From Archivesica marissinica (lineage: Eukaryota; Mollusca; Bivalvia; Venerida; Vesicomyidae): DNA of 64,000 nt. Where the stretch lies: NCBI GenBank assembly GCA_014843695.1, contig CM026398.1:42760166-42824165 (forward strand), read 5' to 3'. Below are positions 55,501 through 61,500 of this stretch, piece after piece. A program made the position numbers and the translations under genes. The notes under the pieces are model-generated. The model was not told the origin of the DNA and searched no databases. It saw only the letters and a program-made list of their open reading frames with translations. Position 1 is the first letter of the stretch; each line of letters begins with the position of its first letter.

Positions 55501-58500
55501 CAAAATCGGACAGGTGGGTTTTCTCCGGGTACTCTGGTTTCCTCCCACACGAATGACCACATTTATGCTTTCATCCGCGCCAACGAGAATGATTAATACA
55601 AGTTGTTCGAACATGCTTCGCAAGCGTTGTAAAATAAATAAAGTTTAAACCAACAAAATATAATGTGCTACTATCAAATAGTTAGTACATGTAGTTCATT
55701 TATAGATGATTGTGATTTGTTATCAATATAAGAGATACAATTTTAGAGATATAACTGATTCTTAACCCTTTCAACCCCACAGGCCTCTAAATAGGCGTAT
55801 GAAAAGTGTAGATCCAGATGAGACGGCTCGTCATGAGGATCTGCACTTTTTTGCCAGTAATAATTATTACTATTTTTAGATAAAATTACCCATTTTGATA
55901 AATGAACTGGTCCAAAGGTAATTTTCTTATTAATTTATTGGTCTGAAAATATCACGCACCAGTCCATGTCAGTTACTTGGGGTTGAATGGGTTAATAAAC
56001 AGCAGAAAAGACAACTAACTTTAATTGAAACATAGTAACATCATGTCCATTAGTTTATAAAACCTAACTGGTCTTTATACACATTGCTAAACAATCGTGT
56101 GCTGCCATGAACACTTATATGATATTATACACTTACCTTCTGGACGCACAAATGTTACAATGCAGTCAGATTCCTCCTCTCGAAACGTTACGCTTTCAAC
56201 CTCACCACCATGATTGCGTTTTGTATCTTCGAAATAAAGACACAACAAGTCGGCGGATGTATTCGGCTTGAAGCCTGTAACTTTTAGATTACGGGATATC
56301 TCCACTGGCAAAATCGTCCAATAGTTTCCTTCACATCGACGTTTCTCGCATTCATTTCGAAGTCTGTTTAGGTCTGCGTAAAATACAGGTGCATATTAAA
56401 CCGTCAAATTTAATCTAGATGTTTTTAACTAGTATGTGGTAATTATCCAGATCTAAAGAAAAATAACTATAATAAGAGAACATAGAGACACTATATATAT
56501 TACTAACCTGACATTTGAACATATCGACCATTGTAAAACAATGAACAAATACTGATGCCCATTATACAACAATGAACAAATACTGATGCCCATTGTACAA
56601 CAATGAACAAATACTGATGCCCATTGTAAAACAATGAACAAATACTGATGCCCATTGTAAAACAATGAACAAATACTGATGCCCATTGTAAAACAATGAA
56701 CAAATACTGATGCCCATTGTAAAACAATGAACAAATACTGATGCCGATTGTAAAACAATGAACATATACTGATGCCCATTGTAAAACAATGAACAAATAC
56801 TGATGCCCATTGTAAAACAATGAACATATACTAATGCCCATTGTAAAACAATGAACAAATACTGATGCCCATTGTAACACAATGAACATATACTGATGCC
56901 CATTGTAAAACAATGAACAAATACTGATGCCCATTGTAACACAATGAACATATACTGATTCCCATTGTAAAACAATGAACAAATACTGATGCCCATTGTA
57001 AAACAATGAACAAATACTAATGCCCATTGTAAAACAATGAACATATACTGATGCCCATTGTAAAACAATGAACAAATACTGATGCCCATTGTAAAACAAT
57101 GAACAAATACTGATTCCCATTGTACAACAATGAACAAATACTGATGCCCATTGTAAAACAATGAACAAATACTGATGCCCATTGTAACACAATGAACATA
57201 TACTGATGCCCATTGTAAAACAATGAACAAATACTGATTCGCATTGTACAACAATGAACAAATACTGATGCCCATTGTAAAACAATGAACAAATACTGAT
57301 GCCCATTGTAACACAATGAACATATACTGATGCCCATTGTAAAACAATGAACAAATACTAATGCCCATTGTAAAACAATGAACAAATACTGATGCCCATT
57401 GTAAAACATTGAACAAATACTAATGCCCATTGTAAAACAATGAACAAATACTAATGCCCATTGTAAAACAATGAACAAATACTAATGCCCATTGTAAAAC
57501 AATGAACAAATACTAATGCCCATTGTAAAACAATGAACAAATACTGATGCCCATTGTAAAACAATGAACAAATACTGATTCGCATTGTACAACAATGAAC
57601 AAATACTGATGCCCATTGTAACACAATGAACATATACTGATGCCCATTGTAAAACAATGAACAAATACTAATGCCCATTGTAAAACAATGAACAAATACT
57701 GATGCCCATTGTAAAACATTGAACAAATACTAATGCCCATTGTAAAACAATGAACAAATACTAATGCCCATTGTAAAACAATGAACAAATACTAATGCCC
57801 ATTGTAAAACAATGAACAAATACTAATGCCCATTGTAAAACAATGAACAAATACTGATGCCCATTGTAAAACATTGAACAAATACTGATGCCCATTGTAA
57901 AACAATGAACAAATACTAATGCCCATTGTAAAACAATGAACAAATACTGATGCCCATTGTAAAACATTGAACAAATACTGATGCCCATTGTAAAACAATG
58001 AACAAATACTGATTCGCATTGTACAACAATGAACAAATACTGATGCCCATTGTAAAACAATGAACAAATACTGATGCCCATTGTAACACAATGAACATAT
58101 ACTGATGCCCATTATAAAACAATGAACAAATACTAATGCCCATTGTAAAACAATGAACAAATACTGATGCCCATTGTAAAACATTGAACAAATACTAATG
58201 CCCATTGTAAAACAATGAACAAATACTAATGCCCATTGTAAAACAATGAACAAATACTAATGCCCATTGTAAAATAATGAACACATACTAATGCCCATTG
58301 TAAAACAATGAACAAATACTGATGCCCATTGTAAAACAATGAACAAATACTGATGCCCATTGTAAAACAATGAACAAATACTGATGCCCATTGTAAAACA
58401 ATGAACAAATACTGATGCCCATTGTAAAACAATGAACAAATACTGATGCCCATTGTAAAACAATGAACAAATACTGATGCCCATTGTAAAACATTGAACA

Positions 58501-61500
58501 AATACTGATGCCCATTGTAAAACAATGAACAAATACTAATGCCCATTGTAAAACAATGAACAAATACTGATGCCCATTGTAAAACATTGAACAAATACTG
58601 ATGCCCATTGTAAAACAATGAACAAATACTGATTCGCATTGTACAACAATGAACAAATACTGATGCCCATTGTAAAACAATGAACAAATACTGATGCCCA
58701 TTGTAACACAATGAACATATACTGATGCCCATTGTAAAACAATGAACAAATACTGATGCCCATTGTAACACAATGAACATATACTGATGCCCATTGTAAA
58801 ACAATGAACAAATACTAATGCCCATTGTAAAACAATGAACAAATACTGATGCCCATTGTAAAACAATGAACAAATACTGATTCCCATTGTAAAACATTGA
58901 ACAAATACTAATGCCCATTGTAAAACAATGAACAAATACTGATGCCCATTGTAAAACAATGAACAAATACTGATGCCCATTGTAAAACAATGAACAAATA
59001 CTGATGCCCATTGTAAAACAATGAACAAATACTGATGCCCATTGTAAAACATGAACAAATACTATGCCCATTGTAAAACAATGAACAAATACTGATGCCC
59101 ATTGTAAAACAATGAACAAATACTGATGCCCATTGTAAAACAATGAACAAATACTGATGCCCATTGTAAAACAATGAACAAATACTGATGCCCATTGTAA
59201 AACAATGAACAAATACTGATGCCATTGTAAAACAATGAACAAATACTGATGCCCATGTAAAACGAACAATACTATGCCCTTGTAAAACAATGAACAAATA
59301 CTGATGCCCATTGTAAAACAATGAACAAATACTGATGCCCATTGTAAAACAATGAACAAATACTGATGCCCATTGTAAAACAATGAACAAATACTGATGC
59401 CCATTGTAAAACAATGAACAAATACTGATGCCCATTGTAAAACAATGGGAATGTTCTTACAAAGATTCATACTACAGACTAATTTTAGCCATACAGTTGG
59501 TTCATGAGAAAATGTGTTTGCTTGTCTTGGAGTACAACAATAGCTTAGGTCTTTACCAAAACACTTTATATGTAAGGAAGGTATACTGACAACATGTAGC
59601 AACAATCCAATCATTGTTCGAAATGACATGGTCCTTTAAAGCTTTCCGTCTATGATGAAATTGTGTTTGATCACAATAATTACTTTGGTAAAGGTTTTGT
59701 GTTAAAGATGTTATTGATAAAATTTTGAAATGTTTATAGCAACGGTTCATGACAGGAAGTCATTTACGGTTTCTACTTTAAGTTGGTATAGTGCATTGTG
59801 AACCACATTGAACACATTCGGCAGAGATTGCATAGCTGCTGCTGAAACATGTAGCAACATTACTATGCCGAGTCCTATGAACGATTCTCTTTAAGTTGGC
59901 CTAGTTTTAACCCCATTGACAGTACTTGAACAAATTGTGTAGAGATGGATGCAAGGATGTGCCTGTCCAATATCAGACACAATTCTGTACAATGCATCTT
60001 GTACAACTGAGCTATGAATATAAACCTTATACATGAGGGTGTGAAAGAGTGAATGGATTGGTCATAGAATATAGCAAACAAACAAATAACGTATTCATTA
60101 TTAACATATATATAGTCTCTAATGGATGTCAAAATTTGATAGGGCTTTGTACATACAAATCGTTTGATGAAGACCGACAGTTTGAAAGTAAGTGTTGTTG
60201 TTTTGTCTGATATCGTTGTGTACATTTTCAAATTGTCTGTTCATTCGTAGTGAATCCGCTACGACTAAGCCATCTTGTATATAATTATGCCCTGATAATG
60301 ACTGGGTGTCATCTTTAAATATGCTTGGATATGATCTAAGCAATTTGTACATATAATGTCAAGCCTATGGTGTATCAAAATGTTCTTAAAACAATTTTGG
60401 TTTTGAACCTGAAACCATTTGTCAATACCCCACGCATCTGTGTGTGTACATACAATGCACAACTAAATAAGTGTATATAATTGCAATGTTAAAAAAATCT
60501 GGTAATATATATAATTCAAGTAATATTTAAGAAAAACATGTCGTATTACCTGGAGGTGTTTCATAGCACACCATAAATGTACCGGGTGTCTCACCAGGTA
60601 TTACATCAGTTGCCTCCAGTCCACCCAACACATAAATAAAGTTTGTTATGCATTCGGTTGTTGTAGTTTCAGCAATGTTTCGTACAAACACTTTCAACGG
60701 ATCTAAAGCTGGTGGACGATATTCAGAAACGGTAAGTTCATTACCGGTCAGTAGAATGTTTATTCCCAAGTCTGCCCTCCGAAGTACTTCCAATGCATCT
60801 GAAGAGAAAGCAAATTAGCAAATAAATTAAAGAAAACATGCTTTCATTGGATGCTTAAATTCAGAAATATTATTAATTCCGAGAGCAGAAATACGGCTAG
60901 AATTCAAATTGTTTTAAACATAATCAATAACCTCCCATCGCTGCGTTCATTTGGAATTATGAGAATGATATCCACGATACTCTTGTCATTCATAGATGAA
61001 AGTCGTTGCAACGCATGTAATTAGAGCAAGCATCAGGAGACTTGTTGAATTGGCGAGAACTAGGCTTGATAATGATCCTACTCACGGAAAGTACTACTGA
61101 AATACAGCCAGATGTTTAGCAGAAATAGTTCTGACACTGTGTTCATCAGAGGACTACGGACAAAATCAACGGAGGATAACAGGACGACTACAGTGCAGTA
61201 CTATGACCTGATACAGTCTCTGAAACTATTGTCGAACTCCGTTACATGAGCTTAGCAGAATTAATTCGGACAAACTATGTTCGATAAAATCTTCATAGCG
61301 AGATAATTCCGACAATTGTATACACAATTACGTTTAATTCTATTTAAGAAAACAAAAATATATATGTGATATATTATGATCCAGCAAACAATTTCATATT
61401 ACACTAACCTTCAATACTTTTGAATTCAATGATAGCTTCTCCTTTCTTTTCATTTAGCACTGTGCTTTCGATCTCCCCGCCACCTGTTTTCCGTTTATTT

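Noticed and set aside
590..59450. CRISPR-like arrays
   Set aside because: The units are contiguous tandem repeats without unique spacers, in a eukaryotic genome.
56453..59629. Minus-strand open frames up to 467 codons
   Set aside because: They are in the 31-bp array of intron 3, open in all three frames with a 31-residue cycle. No splice site joins them in phase to the gene.
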